Positions 27,611 to 36,348 of a DNA stretch of 64,000 nt are shown here, one piece after another. Origin of the DNA: Rhodobacter maris (GTDB taxonomy: Bacteria > Pseudomonadota > Alphaproteobacteria > Rhodobacterales > Rhodobacteraceae); assembly GCF_900217815.1 (NCBI RefSeq), contig NZ_OBMT01000013.1, forward strand, positions 35,774-99,773. Reading direction: 5' to 3'. The stretch's first letter is position 1. Each line of letters starts with the position of its first letter. Under the pieces are notes generated by a model that worked only from the letters and a program-made list of their open reading frames with translations, made no database searches and was not told the origin of the DNA. The translations under genes were made by a program, and so were the position numbers.

Positions 27611-27925
27611 GTTTCAGGCCATGGCCCGGCGCGCCCGGAATGCGGACCCGCCGCGGCAAGGCCGCAAGCCCCGAATCCACGGTAACCGCCCCGCAGCATG
27701 CGGATATGCTGCGCTGCAATATCTGCCCGCTTCGGCGAGTTGCGCTTCCGAATGCTGGATTTTCGGGCCGAAATCGGAAGTTTTCTCAAGTATAATTGCG
27801 AATTTGACGGCGATAGTGCGCAAAATCGCAGCGTAAATTTTTAAATATGCAATATCTGTGGATTTTTGATTGCCGGTGCGGCGGGAGGTCGCATCCTCGG
27901 GGGACGCAACCCTGAACGACGGCTC
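27611..27925. other. intergenic stretch with AT-rich promoter-like core
   Basis: No gene is seen in these 315 bases. The part from about 27760 to 27870 is much more AT-rich than its surroundings and contains a perfect TATAAT at 27791-27796, about 130 bases before the PAS-protein start. No matching TTGACA is found 16-18 bases upstream of it, so a promoter here is plausible but not proven. Confidence 0.4.
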
Positions 27926-29077
27926 ATGACACGCATCCCCTCCGCCTTTGCCGATTTGCCCATGCCGGTTCTGGAGCTCTCAGCTCCCGGCACCGCGCGC
28001 GCCGTCAATCCCGCCGCGCAGGACTGGTTGGCCGAACACGGCACGAAGGGGCAGGATTGCGGGCTGGACACGCTTTTTGCCGAGGCGAGCGCGGACCGGC
28101 TGGGTGCCCTTCTCGAGGGGGCGGATTGGGAGCCCCGGGCGTTTCCGGTCTGGCTTCTGGGGGCTGATGCCGCCGAAGAACAGCCCGCGGTCACGCAATG
28201 TATGCGTCGCGACGAGGGGGGGCTCTGGCTCTTCGTGATGCGACTGTCCGAGGTTTTGCCGAATGTCTCCGCCGATCAGCTCGAACGCGCCGAGATCCTG
28301 TCGCAGATGATCGGCGCGGCGCGCGATGCCTGCTGGTGCATCGACTTTCTCGACCCGGTCGATCTGCGCCGCACCGAAGAAGAGATCGTCGATCAGGTGT
28401 TTCGCAACCGTTCACGCTGGCGCGCCTGCAACGATGCGATGGCGGCGCTTTATGCCGTGCCGGAAGATCAGGATTTCAATACCCAGCCAGTCAGCCGCTA
28501 TTTTCCCGAAACGCCGGTGAACCGGGCGATGATCCGCGATCTGGTGCATATGGGCTACCGGCTCGACGGCGCCCAGGCGATCGACCAGCGCCACGATGGC
28601 ACAGCGATGCTGGTGGAAAACGATTTCCGCGCCCTGATCCGAGATGATTTCCTGATCCGCCTCTGGGGCACCACGCGTGACATCGGTCCGAGCCGTGCCC
28701 GCGAGCGCGAAATCAGCGCTGAGGCCGAGGTGATGCGCGATATTCTGGGCGCCGTGCCCGATCCGATTTTTGTGCTGTCGGAGGCGGGGATCATCCTCGC
28801 CACCAACCCGGCCGCCGAACGCGCGCTGGGCGATGTGCGGCTTCTGGGGGAGCCTTTCGACAGCCTGGCCGCCTCGCGCCATGCTTTCGAGCGGCTCTGC
28901 CTTGCCGCGCTTGCCGACGACGAGGAAGAAACCGAACTCGCGCTGCGCGAGCCCCGCCAGCCGCGAGCGGCCTGGCTCTTTCGGGTCACGTTGATGCCCG
29001 AAGGACCGCCTCGCTATGTGCTGCGCGGTCGCCGCAAGGCGTTGCGGCGTCGCAGTCCCGGGGGAGAACCGGCATGA
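27926..29077 (+). CDS. PAS-domain signalling protein, likely input partner of the next regulator
   Basis: 383 residues. The clearest unit is a PAS domain at about 265-335 (MRDILGAVPDPIFVLSEAGI, ILATNPAAERALG). The first 250 residues look like further degenerate PAS-type regions, including ILSQMIGAARDACWCIDFLD. No DNA-binding, kinase or cyclase domain follows, so it needs a partner; the next gene, overlapping by four bases (ATGA), is a PAS-AAA+ regulator. I infer a two-protein sensor for the polyamine-type operon downstream. The start lacks a strong ribosome site, and an in-frame TTG at 27866 is possible. Confidence 0.65.
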   Translation: MTRIPSAFADLPMPVLELSAPGTARAVNPAAQDWLAEHGTKGQDCGLDTLFAEASADRLGALLEGADWEPRAFPVWLLGADAAEEQPAVTQCMRRDEGGLWLFVMRLSEVLPNVSADQLERAEILSQMIGAARDACWCIDFLDPVDLRRTEEEIVDQVFRNRSRWRACNDAMAALYAVPEDQDFNTQPVSRYFPETPVNRAMIRDLVHMGYRLDGAQAIDQRHDGTAMLVENDFRALIRDDFLIRLWGTTRDIGPSRAREREISAEAEVMRDILGAVPDPIFVLSEAGIILATNPAAERALGDVRLLGEPFDSLAASRHAFERLCLAALADDEEETELALREPRQPRAAWLFRVTLMPEGPPRYVLRGRRKALRRRSPGGEPA

Positions 29078-30423
29078 GGTTTTATCGCAGCGAGCCGCAG
29101 GCCGGGTCGGGCCGCCGCCGTCCGGGGTTCTTGGACGATCCGTGTTTTCCAAGCTTTTTGAACGGCTTGAGCGATGGTGCCGCGCTGGTGGAGCTGGACG
29201 GGCGGATCCGGCTGGTGAATGCGCCGATGGAGCGGTTGTTGCGGGTCTCGCGAGCCGATCTGCTGGGCAGCGACCTGGCGCGGCAGTTGCGCGGCACCGG
29301 TCGGCTGGCGGCGGAGCTGTCCGAAGGGCTGATCCGGTTGCGCCGCACCGAGACGACTGGCACGCTGGCCTCGGGCCGGGCCGTGGGCGCGCATCTGTCG
29401 ATCCTGCGGCAGGACGACGAGCCCTATGCCGCACTGGTGACGTTGCGCGAACTGGGGGGACATCCCGCCGCGAGCCCGGTGCGCGGCCAGTTCCGCCTTG
29501 CGCGCGATCTGGCACCGCAAGCCCCCTTTGCCGCAAGCCCGGCGCGGCAGGCGCTGGCGCAGCAGTTTGAAGGCGCTCTGGCGCAGGGGCTCGCGGTGCA
29601 TCTGCAGGGCGAGACCGGCACCGGCAAGACAACGCTCGTCACCCGGCTCTGCGCGGGACATGGCGCGCCGGTGGTGACGATTGCTTGCGCCGCACTGCAT
29701 CCGGGGAATTTCGACGCGGAACTGTTTGGCCTTGGCGCTGCGGAGCCGGGCCGGATTGGCCGGATCGAAGCCGCGGCGGGCGGCACGCTGGTGTTCGAGG
29801 CGGTTGATCTGCTGAATCCCGCGCTGGCCGGGCGACTATTGAGCGCGCTCGATGTGGTGCTCGACAGCGGCGGCACGCGGGTCGTTTCCACCGCTTCGGC
29901 GCCGCTTGCCCGTCTTTGTGCGTCGGGATCCCTGCCGGAGGCGCTCTATTTCCGGCTCTGCGGTTTGAGCCTCTCGCTGCCGTCCCTGCGCGAGGAACCT
30001 GCTTTCCTGCCCCCGGTGATCGAGGTCTGGCTGGCCGAGATCAACCGCAGCCGTCCGCAGCCGCTCCGACTTTCGGCGCGGTTCGTCAAGGCGCTGGCCG
30101 CGCGCCCGCTGCCCGGCAACATCCGCGAGATGATCGCATTGTTGCGCCGTGCCGCCCTGCTCGCCGAAGACGTGGCTGAACCGGCGGTGCTGCCGCCGGC
30201 GCAGCATACAGCACGGCTGGAAGGGCCCGGCGCGGCATTGCCCGCGGGGGCGCCGCTCAAGGATCTGGTCCGAGATTTCGAGATCCGGACCATCGAGAAT
30301 TCCGTGGCCGACCACGGAAGCAAGCGAAGTGCCGCAAAGGCACTCGGCATCGATGTCGCGACCCTGATCCGCAAGATGAACAGGTCACGCGACACACAAC
30401 CAACAAGGAGTGAAGACACATGA
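29074..30423 (+). CDS. NtrC-like PAS-AAA+ regulator lacking GAFTGA and Walker B acids
   Basis: 449 residues: PAS at about 25-130, an AAA+ domain (150-370) and a Fis-type helix-turn-helix at the end (SAAKALGIDVATLIRKMNR). Walker A is present (GETGTGKTTL, 179-188). The loop after ELFG lacks the GAFTGA sequence that contacts sigma-54, and Walker B reads TLVFEAVD (238-245) where TLFLDEI is usual, so the catalytic Asp-Glu pair is Glu242-Ala243. It probably does not activate sigma-54 polymerase; sigma-70 regulation, as for Rhodobacter NtrC, HupR or TyrR, is more likely. The stop overlaps the start of the polyamine-binding protein (ATGA), tying it to that operon. Confidence 0.82.
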   Translation: MRFYRSEPQAGSGRRRPGFLDDPCFPSFLNGLSDGAALVELDGRIRLVNAPMERLLRVSRADLLGSDLARQLRGTGRLAAELSEGLIRLRRTETTGTLASGRAVGAHLSILRQDDEPYAALVTLRELGGHPAASPVRGQFRLARDLAPQAPFAASPARQALAQQFEGALAQGLAVHLQGETGTGKTTLVTRLCAGHGAPVVTIACAALHPGNFDAELFGLGAAEPGRIGRIEAAAGGTLVFEAVDLLNPALAGRLLSALDVVLDSGGTRVVSTASAPLARLCASGSLPEALYFRLCGLSLSLPSLREEPAFLPPVIEVWLAEINRSRPQPLRLSARFVKALAARPLPGNIREMIALLRRAALLAEDVAEPAVLPPAQHTARLEGPGAALPAGAPLKDLVRDFEIRTIENSVADHGSKRSAAKALGIDVATLIRKMNRSRDTQPTRSEDT

Positions 30424-31472
30424 CTGGGAGACGGACTGCGCAGGCCCTGACCGCGCTTGCCCTTGCCACCCTGCCGTTTGCGGCCGCGGCGGGCGAACTC
30501 AATATCCTGACCTGGGAAGGCTATGCCGACCCCGCCTTCATCACGCCGTTCGAGGAGGCCTCGGGCTGCACCGTAAGCGCCACCTATGTTGGCTCGAACG
30601 ACGATTTCGCGGCCAAGCTCGCAGCGGGTGGCGGCGTTTATGACGTGATCACCCCCTCGCTCGATACGGTGGGGATGATGCGGCTCGCAGGCTTCGTCGA
30701 TCCGATCGATACTGCCGCAGTCAGCGGTATTTCCGGCATATATCCGGAGTTTTCAGAACATCCGGAAATTGTTGTGGATGGCGAAACCTGGGCCGTTCCG
30801 CTGATCTGGGGTTCGGTCTCGGTGATTTACCGCCCTGACAAGATCAGTGGCACGCCCGATTCGATCGGCGTCCTTTTCGATCCGGCTTACAAGGGCAAGA
30901 TCTCGATGTGGGACGACAAGTCGGCGATCTACTGGACGGCGCGCTATCTCGGTTATCCGAACGTCTTCGATCTGAGCGACGCGGAGCTTGAGGCGGTCAA
31001 GGCGAAGCTCATCGAGCAAAAACCGCTGATCCGCAAGTACTGGTCGAGCGCGGGCGAGTTGACGGATCTGATGGCGAACAACGAGGTCTGGGTTTCGAAT
31101 GCCTGGACCGGGCTCACCAGCAAGGATGTGAACGCGCTCGAAAAGGGCTTCTCGGTGGTCGAGTTCTCGCCGAAGGAAAAGGCCGAAGGCTGGATGGATT
31201 CGATGATGCTCGTGCGCGGTACACCGAACCAGGAATGCGCGGCGAAGTTCATGTCCTACATGCAATCGGCGCAGGGCCAGTGCGGCATTGCCGCCTCCAC
31301 CGGTTATTTCCCGGTGAACCCCGGCGCGGTGGCGGATTGCATGGATGCCGCGATGAAGGAAGAGCGCAAGGTCGACAACATCGACTTCGTGAAGAGCCTC
31401 GTGATGTGGCAACAGCCGGTTCGGCTCGACAAGTATCTCGAGGTCTGGAACGCGGTGAAGGCGGCGCCCTGA
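30420..31472 (+). CDS. polyamine-type periplasmic binding protein (PotD/PotF family)
   Basis: 350 residues with a signal peptide (ALTALALATLPFAAAAG). The mature start LNILTWEGYADPAFITPFEE is typical of the spermidine/putrescine-binding family, as is the C-terminal region QQPVRLDKYLEVWNAV. AAGGAG is well placed 9 bases before the ATG. The gene overlaps the regulator upstream and is followed by potA-, potB- and potC-like genes. The exact polyamine, or a related amine or opine-like compound, cannot be read from sequence; the downstream aldehyde dehydrogenase fits a putrescine-like substrate. Confidence 0.88.
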   Translation: MTGRRTAQALTALALATLPFAAAAGELNILTWEGYADPAFITPFEEASGCTVSATYVGSNDDFAAKLAAGGGVYDVITPSLDTVGMMRLAGFVDPIDTAAVSGISGIYPEFSEHPEIVVDGETWAVPLIWGSVSVIYRPDKISGTPDSIGVLFDPAYKGKISMWDDKSAIYWTARYLGYPNVFDLSDAELEAVKAKLIEQKPLIRKYWSSAGELTDLMANNEVWVSNAWTGLTSKDVNALEKGFSVVEFSPKEKAEGWMDSMMLVRGTPNQECAAKFMSYMQSAQGQCGIAASTGYFPVNPGAVADCMDAAMKEERKVDNIDFVKSLVMWQQPVRLDKYLEVWNAVKAAP

Positions 31473-31559
31473 GCCGCCGTATCGCCCTGCACGCACCTTT
31501 GATCCGCGGCCCCGGTCTTCTCCCGGGGTCGTCCCTCCCTGCATCGCACAGGATTGGCC

Positions 31560-32660
31560 ATGTCCTCACGCCCCATCGTGACCCTCGACGGCGTCACCAA
31601 GTCCTTCGGCAGCTTCAAGGCGCTGCACGAAACCAGCTTTTCCATCGGCGAGGGAGAATTCGTCACGCTGCTTGGCCCCTCGGGCTGCGGCAAGACCACG
31701 ACGCTGCGGTTGATCGGCGGGTTTGAACTGCCGACGAGCGGCAAGATCGGCATTGCCGGGCAGGATGTGACGCAAAACCCGCCCTACCGCCGTCCGGTCA
31801 ATACCGTGTTTCAGGATTACGCACTCTTTCCGCATATGACAGTGGCGGAAAACGTGGCTTACGGGCTCACTGTCCGCGGCTCCACCGTCGCGCGGTCCGA
31901 CATTCCCGGGCAAGTCGCCGAGGTGCTCGACATGGTCGGGCTGAGCCAGATGGGCGGCAAGCGCCCCGGTGCGCTCTCGGGCGGGCAGAAGCAACGCGTG
32001 GCGATGGCGCGGGCGCTCATTCGCAAGCCACGGGTGCTGTTGCTCGATGAACCGCTCTCGGCGCTTGATGTGAAGCTGCGCGAGGTGATGCAGGTGGAGC
32101 TGAAACGGCTGCATCGCGAACTGGGCATTACTTTTCTCATGGTCACGCATGATCAGACCGAGGCGCTCGCGCTTTCGAACCGGATCGTAGTGATGGAGGC
32201 GGGCCGGATCCGCCAGATCGGCACGCCGAACGATCTTTATGACCGCCCCTTCAGCCCCTATGTCGCCGATTTCATCGGCGCGACGAATCTGATCGAGGCC
32301 CGCTATCTGGGCCGCGAGGCCGAGTTTGACGTGATCGCCCTGCCGGGCGGTGCGCATTTGCGGCGCAAGGCGGCCGGGAATGGCGGCTTCCATCCCGGCA
32401 GCACGGTGCTGATCGGCATCCGCCCAGAGCATCTACGCCCCGCGGGCGGGGAAAACCTGCTGCAGGGCAGGGTGGTTGACACGCTTTTCCACGGCGACAG
32501 CATTCGGCTCGAATTCCTGCCCGACGGGGCGAACCAGCCCGCGTTCGCACAGCTGGCCCGCGGCGCATCGCTCGGCGCCGAGGATCTGATGCCGGGGCAG
32601 CCGATCCGCTTTGCCGTCGCCCCCGAGGATGTGATGCTGTTCGCCAAGGTGGCGGCATGA
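31560..32660 (+). CDS. polyamine-type ABC transporter ATPase (PotA family)
   Basis: 366 residues: ATPase domain 1-240 with GPSGCGKTT, ALSGGQKQR, LLLDEPLSALD and VTHDQTEA, then a TOBE-type regulatory domain (about 280-360, IGIRPEHLRP). It energises the importer formed with the two permeases downstream. ATG 31560 is used because AGGA lies 7 bases upstream; the TTG at 31554 is too close to it. Its stop overlaps the next permease start (ATGA). Confidence 0.93.
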   Translation: MSSRPIVTLDGVTKSFGSFKALHETSFSIGEGEFVTLLGPSGCGKTTTLRLIGGFELPTSGKIGIAGQDVTQNPPYRRPVNTVFQDYALFPHMTVAENVAYGLTVRGSTVARSDIPGQVAEVLDMVGLSQMGGKRPGALSGGQKQRVAMARALIRKPRVLLLDEPLSALDVKLREVMQVELKRLHRELGITFLMVTHDQTEALALSNRIVVMEAGRIRQIGTPNDLYDRPFSPYVADFIGATNLIEARYLGREAEFDVIALPGGAHLRRKAAGNGGFHPGSTVLIGIRPEHLRPAGGENLLQGRVVDTLFHGDSIRLEFLPDGANQPAFAQLARGASLGAEDLMPGQPIRFAVAPEDVMLFAKVAA

Positions 32661-33526
32661 GACGCCCGGCCTCCTCGATTCTGAAGACGGCAGGGCTCTT
32701 TTCGCTGCCGCTCGGCTGGACGCTCCTCTTGCTGATCGTGCCCTATCTGATGATGATCGCCGTCAGTTTCTGGACCCGGCAATTCCCGCTCTTCGTGCCG
32801 GACTTCCAGTTTGGCAATTACGTCCAGCTCTTTTCCGACCCGCAATATACCACGGTGATCCTGCGCACGCTGAAGATTGCCGCCATGGTCACGGCCGCGG
32901 CGCTCGTTCTGGGCTATCCGCTCGCCTATTTCCTCGTCTTCACGCTGCGCTCGGAGCGGTTGCGCAATCTCGTCTATATGGCGGTAATCGTGCCACTCTG
33001 GGTCAGTTATCTGCTGCGGGCCTATACTTGGAAGATCATTCTGGGCACCGATGGCGCGCTCAATTCCGCACTGATGTCGCTCGGAGTGATCGACGCGCCG
33101 CTCGATCTTTTCCTCTACAATCAGGCCGCGATGGTGATCACCCTCACCTATATCTTCGTGCCCTTCATGGTGATGCCCATCTATGCCGTGCTCGAAAACA
33201 TTCCCAAGGGGCTGATCGAGGCCTCCGAAGACCTTGGCATCGGGCCTCTGGGCACCTTCCGCCATGTGATTGCCCCCTTGTCGCTCGGCGGGGTCGTGGC
33301 CGGGGCGATGATGACCTTCTGCCTCAGCTTTGGTGATTTCGTCGCCCCGGTTCTGGTCGGCGGACCCGATGGCATCATGGTGGCGAACCTCTTGCAGACG
33401 CAATTCGGTGCGGCGCTGAACTGGCCGCTGGGGTCTGCGCTGGCGACGCTCGTCCTGATCATGGTGCTGGTGATCCTCGGCCTCACCGGCTGGGCCGAAC
33501 GCGCCTCCGCGCGCAATCTGCGATAA
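32657..33526 (+). CDS. polyamine-type ABC permease (PotB family)
   Basis: 289-residue inner-membrane permease of the PotB/PotH type with about six helices and the EAA coupling loop GLIEASEDLGIGPLGTFRHV. It overlaps the ATPase gene by four bases and is followed after 10 bases by the second permease. Family assignment is clear from length, loop and operon order. Confidence 0.92.
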   Translation: MRRPASSILKTAGLFSLPLGWTLLLLIVPYLMMIAVSFWTRQFPLFVPDFQFGNYVQLFSDPQYTTVILRTLKIAAMVTAAALVLGYPLAYFLVFTLRSERLRNLVYMAVIVPLWVSYLLRAYTWKIILGTDGALNSALMSLGVIDAPLDLFLYNQAAMVITLTYIFVPFMVMPIYAVLENIPKGLIEASEDLGIGPLGTFRHVIAPLSLGGVVAGAMMTFCLSFGDFVAPVLVGGPDGIMVANLLQTQFGAALNWPLGSALATLVLIMVLVILGLTGWAERASARNLR

Positions 33527-33536
33527 GGGGGCAGCG

Positions 33537-34319
33537 ATGAAACAGCTTCTGTGGTGGCAAAAGGGCATGGTCGGCTTCGTCTTCGGAGTGCTGGCGTTCC
33601 TCTACCTGCCGATCGTCGTTCTGGTCGTCTTTTCCTTCAACGACAGCAAGGTCACCTCCTTCCCGCTCGCGGGGTTCACCTGGCACTGGTATCAGGCGGT
33701 CTTCGCCAATACCCAGATGCTGACGGCGCTGAAAAACAGCCTGATCGTGGCCCTCTGCGCTACCGGCCTGACGCTGACCATCGGCACGCTGGCTGCGCTT
33801 GTGCTGGATCGGCACGAGTTCCCCGGCAAGGGGCTTTTCCGCAACGCGATCCTTCTGCCGCTCAGCCTGCCGGGGCTGGTGACCGGGATCGCGATGCTGA
33901 ACTTCTACAAGCAGATCGGCATTCCGCAAAGCCTGACCGCGGTGGTGATCGGCCATGCGACGGCGCTTTTGGGCGTGGTCGTCAGTCAGGTGATGGCGCG
34001 GCTGGCAAAGACCGATCATCGGCAATTGGAAGCCTCGGCCGATCTTGGCGCGGGCCCTGTCGAAACCTTCTTTCGGATCACGCTGCCCTCGATCCGGCCG
34101 GCGATCCTTGGCGCGGGGCTTCTCAGCTTCACGCTCAGCTTCGACGAGATCCCGGTGACCTATTTCCTCACCGGGCGCGACATCACCCTGCCGATCTACA
34201 TCTATTCCACGCTCCGCCGTGGCATCACCCCTGAGATCAACGCCATCGGCTCGATGATCGTTCTGGTCTCGCTTCTGCTCATCATCCTCTCGGTCGGCCT
34301 GCTGCGCGACCGCAAATAA
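33537..34319 (+). CDS. polyamine-type ABC permease (PotC family)
   Basis: 260-residue inner-membrane permease of the PotC/PotI type. It has the typical start segment FLYLPIVVLVVFSFNDSKV and the EAA loop QLEASADLGAGPVETFFRIT. It completes the importer with the PotB-like permease, and the aldehyde dehydrogenase follows 15 bases later. Confidence 0.93.
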   Translation: MKQLLWWQKGMVGFVFGVLAFLYLPIVVLVVFSFNDSKVTSFPLAGFTWHWYQAVFANTQMLTALKNSLIVALCATGLTLTIGTLAALVLDRHEFPGKGLFRNAILLPLSLPGLVTGIAMLNFYKQIGIPQSLTAVVIGHATALLGVVVSQVMARLAKTDHRQLEASADLGAGPVETFFRITLPSIRPAILGAGLLSFTLSFDEIPVTYFLTGRDITLPIYIYSTLRRGITPEINAIGSMIVLVSLLLIILSVGLLRDRK

Positions 34320-34334
34320 CCCAGGGAGAAAACC

Positions 34335-35834
34335 ATGACCGATTACACCTTGGCCTATTGGCAGGGGCTTGCCGAAAAGGTGACGCTGCGCACCCGCCAT
34401 TTCATCGGCGGCGAATATGCTGCCTCGACCGATGGCCGCAGCTTCCAGACGATCAACCCGGCGAATGGCGCGGTGCTCGCAGAAGTGGCGCGCGGCGGTC
34501 AGGCCGAGATCGACCTTGCCGTATCCGTCGCCCGCAAAGTGTTCCGCTCGGGCGTCTGGTCGAAAATGGAGCCGCGCGAGCGGATGGCGGTGATGGAGAA
34601 ATTCGCCGCGCTGATCGAAGCTCATGGCGAGGAATTTGCCGTCCTCGACAGCCTCGATATGGGCAAGCCTGTGATGGACATGATGAATATCGACGTGCCG
34701 TTCTCGGCCACGACGATCAAGTTCTTCGGGGAATCGATCGACAAGTTCCACGGTCAGGTGACGGCCACGGCCAGCACGGCGCTGCATTACATCCTCAATC
34801 AGCCCTTGGGCGTCGTCGGCATCATCACGCCCTGGAACTATCCGCTGATGATGGCTGCCTGGAAGATCGGCCCGGCACTTGCCACCGGCAACTCGGTGGT
34901 GCTGAAACCGGCTGAGCAATCGCCGCTCTCCGCCTGTCTGCTGGCCGAGCTGTTCATCGAGGCGGGCGGCCCCCCCGGCGTTCTGAACGTCGTCCACGGT
35001 CTGGGCGAGGAGGCGGGCAGGGCGCTGGCTTTGCACATGGATGTCGACAAGATCGCCTTCACCGGCTCGACCGAAGTGGGCAAGCTTTTGATGATCTACG
35101 CCGGTCAGTCGAACATGAAACGCGTCACCACCGAATGCGGCGGCAAGACCCCGCAGATCATTCTGGGCGACTGGGATGATCTCGACACCGTCGCCACCTA
35201 TGCGGTGAACGGTATCTATGGCAATCAGGGCGAGGTCTGCAACGCGGGCTCGCGGATCCTTGTGGCCAAGGAATTGCACGACGCCTTTGTCGAAAAGTTC
35301 ATCGCCACCGCGAAACAGAATTTCGTCGTAGGCAACCCGCTCGACCCTGCCACCACGATGGGGCCGCTCGTCACCACCGAACAGCAGACGCGCGTTCTGG
35401 GTTACATTGAAAAGGGCCGCGCCGAGGGGGCGAAGCTGGCACTGGGCGGCGGCACACCCGCGACGCTTTCGAACGGCGCCTATGTCGAGCCGACGCTCTT
35501 CACCGGGGTCAACAATTCCATGACCATCGCACGCGAGGAGATCTTTGGCCCGGTCGGCACGATCATCCCGATTGACGGGCTCGAGGATGGGCTCGAGATC
35601 GCGAACGACTCGCCCTATGGTCTGGCCGCCTCGATCTGGACCCGCGATCTGACCAAGGCGCATAGCTTCGGGCGCGACATGGAGGCCGGCGTGTGCTGGG
35701 TGAATTGCTTCGATCATGGCGACATGACCTCGCTTTGGGGCGGCTTCAAGCAGACCGGCAACGGCCGTGACAAGTGCTTCGAGGCGCTGTCGCAATATAC
35801 CCAGACGAAGTCGGTCTGGGTGAACCTCGGCTGA
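34335..35834 (+). CDS. NAD-dependent aldehyde dehydrogenase, likely aminobutyraldehyde type
   Basis: 499 residues of the aldehyde dehydrogenase superfamily. The catalytic Glu is in TTECGGKTPQIIL, the nucleophile Cys in QGEVCNAGSRILV, and the cofactor region is FTGSTEVGKLLM. The best family match by eye is the gamma-glutamyl-gamma-aminobutyraldehyde / betaine aldehyde group. Placed directly after a polyamine importer, it most likely oxidises an omega-amino aldehyde made from the imported amine. The GABA that would result could be used by the gabT product at 54290-55573; that link is inference. Confidence 0.85.
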   Translation: MTDYTLAYWQGLAEKVTLRTRHFIGGEYAASTDGRSFQTINPANGAVLAEVARGGQAEIDLAVSVARKVFRSGVWSKMEPRERMAVMEKFAALIEAHGEEFAVLDSLDMGKPVMDMMNIDVPFSATTIKFFGESIDKFHGQVTATASTALHYILNQPLGVVGIITPWNYPLMMAAWKIGPALATGNSVVLKPAEQSPLSACLLAELFIEAGGPPGVLNVVHGLGEEAGRALALHMDVDKIAFTGSTEVGKLLMIYAGQSNMKRVTTECGGKTPQIILGDWDDLDTVATYAVNGIYGNQGEVCNAGSRILVAKELHDAFVEKFIATAKQNFVVGNPLDPATTMGPLVTTEQQTRVLGYIEKGRAEGAKLALGGGTPATLSNGAYVEPTLFTGVNNSMTIAREEIFGPVGTIIPIDGLEDGLEIANDSPYGLAASIWTRDLTKAHSFGRDMEAGVCWVNCFDHGDMTSLWGGFKQTGNGRDKCFEALSQYTQTKSVWVNLG

Positions 35835-35889
35835 AGATGCATCTCGCGCTCGTCCCGCAGCCACGGGGCGAGCGCTGCCGCAGGAGGGC

Positions 35890-35905
35890 ACGGGCTACGG
35901 CCCGT
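35890..35905. terminator. small hairpin after the aldehyde dehydrogenase
   Basis: ACGGGC, loop TACG and GCCCGT form a perfect 6-pair stem 56 bases after the dehydrogenase stop, followed by TCTC rather than a T run. It may be a weak terminator of the polyamine operon. Confidence 0.35.
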
Positions 35906-35946
35906 TCTCAAACTCTTGTGGACATCCGGCGCGCCAGCGGCGCCCG

Positions 35947-35972
35947 GGTCCGTAAGCAGGTGCTTACGGACC
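35947..35972. repeat. perfect 12-base inverted repeat
   Basis: GGTCCGTAAGCA and TGCTTACGGACC are exact reverse complements separated by GG, in the 256-base gap between the dehydrogenase and the PepSY gene, 118 bases before the latter. No T run follows on either strand, so it fits an operator for a dimeric regulator at least as well as a terminator. Confidence 0.5.
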
Positions 35973-36090
35973 GCGATTTCAGCGTCCTGCGCATCGACGG
36001 GAGCGTTTTCCACGGCCATTCCTTGCCCAGCCGATCCGGCTTGCCCGAGCGTCCCGACCGACCGGGCTGACCTCAACCAAGGAGTATCCG

Positions 36091-36348
36091 ATGAAGAAAA
36101 CCCTTCTGGCCACCGCGCTGATCCTCTCGCCCGTCGCGGCGCTGGCAATGCCCGCCGTGGGCGATGTCGTGGGCACCAACCCGACCGACGTGTCCGCCGC
36201 GCTTGGGGCCAAAGGCTGCACCGTGTCCGATTTCGAGGCCGAAGATGGCAAGGTCGAAGCGGTCTGCAGCGATGAGGCCAAGATGGTCTGGGAAGTGGTG
36301 ATCGACCCGGCTTCGGGCGCAGTCACCGAGATCAAGGAAAAAGACTGA
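36091..36348 (+). CDS. small exported PepSY-domain protein
   Basis: 85 residues: a signal peptide (KKTLLATALILSPVAALA) and one short PepSY-type domain with VSAALGAKGCTVSDFEAEDG, two Cys in the mature part, and WEVVIDPASGAVTEI. PepSY domains are thought to modulate periplasmic enzymes. The stop overlaps the cytochrome b561 start (TGATG), and paired PepSY and b561-like genes are common in Proteobacteria, possibly as redox or metal-reductase partners. AAGGAG lies upstream of the ATG. Confidence 0.8.
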   Translation: MKKTLLATALILSPVAALAMPAVGDVVGTNPTDVSAALGAKGCTVSDFEAEDGKVEAVCSDEAKMVWEVVIDPASGAVTEIKEKD

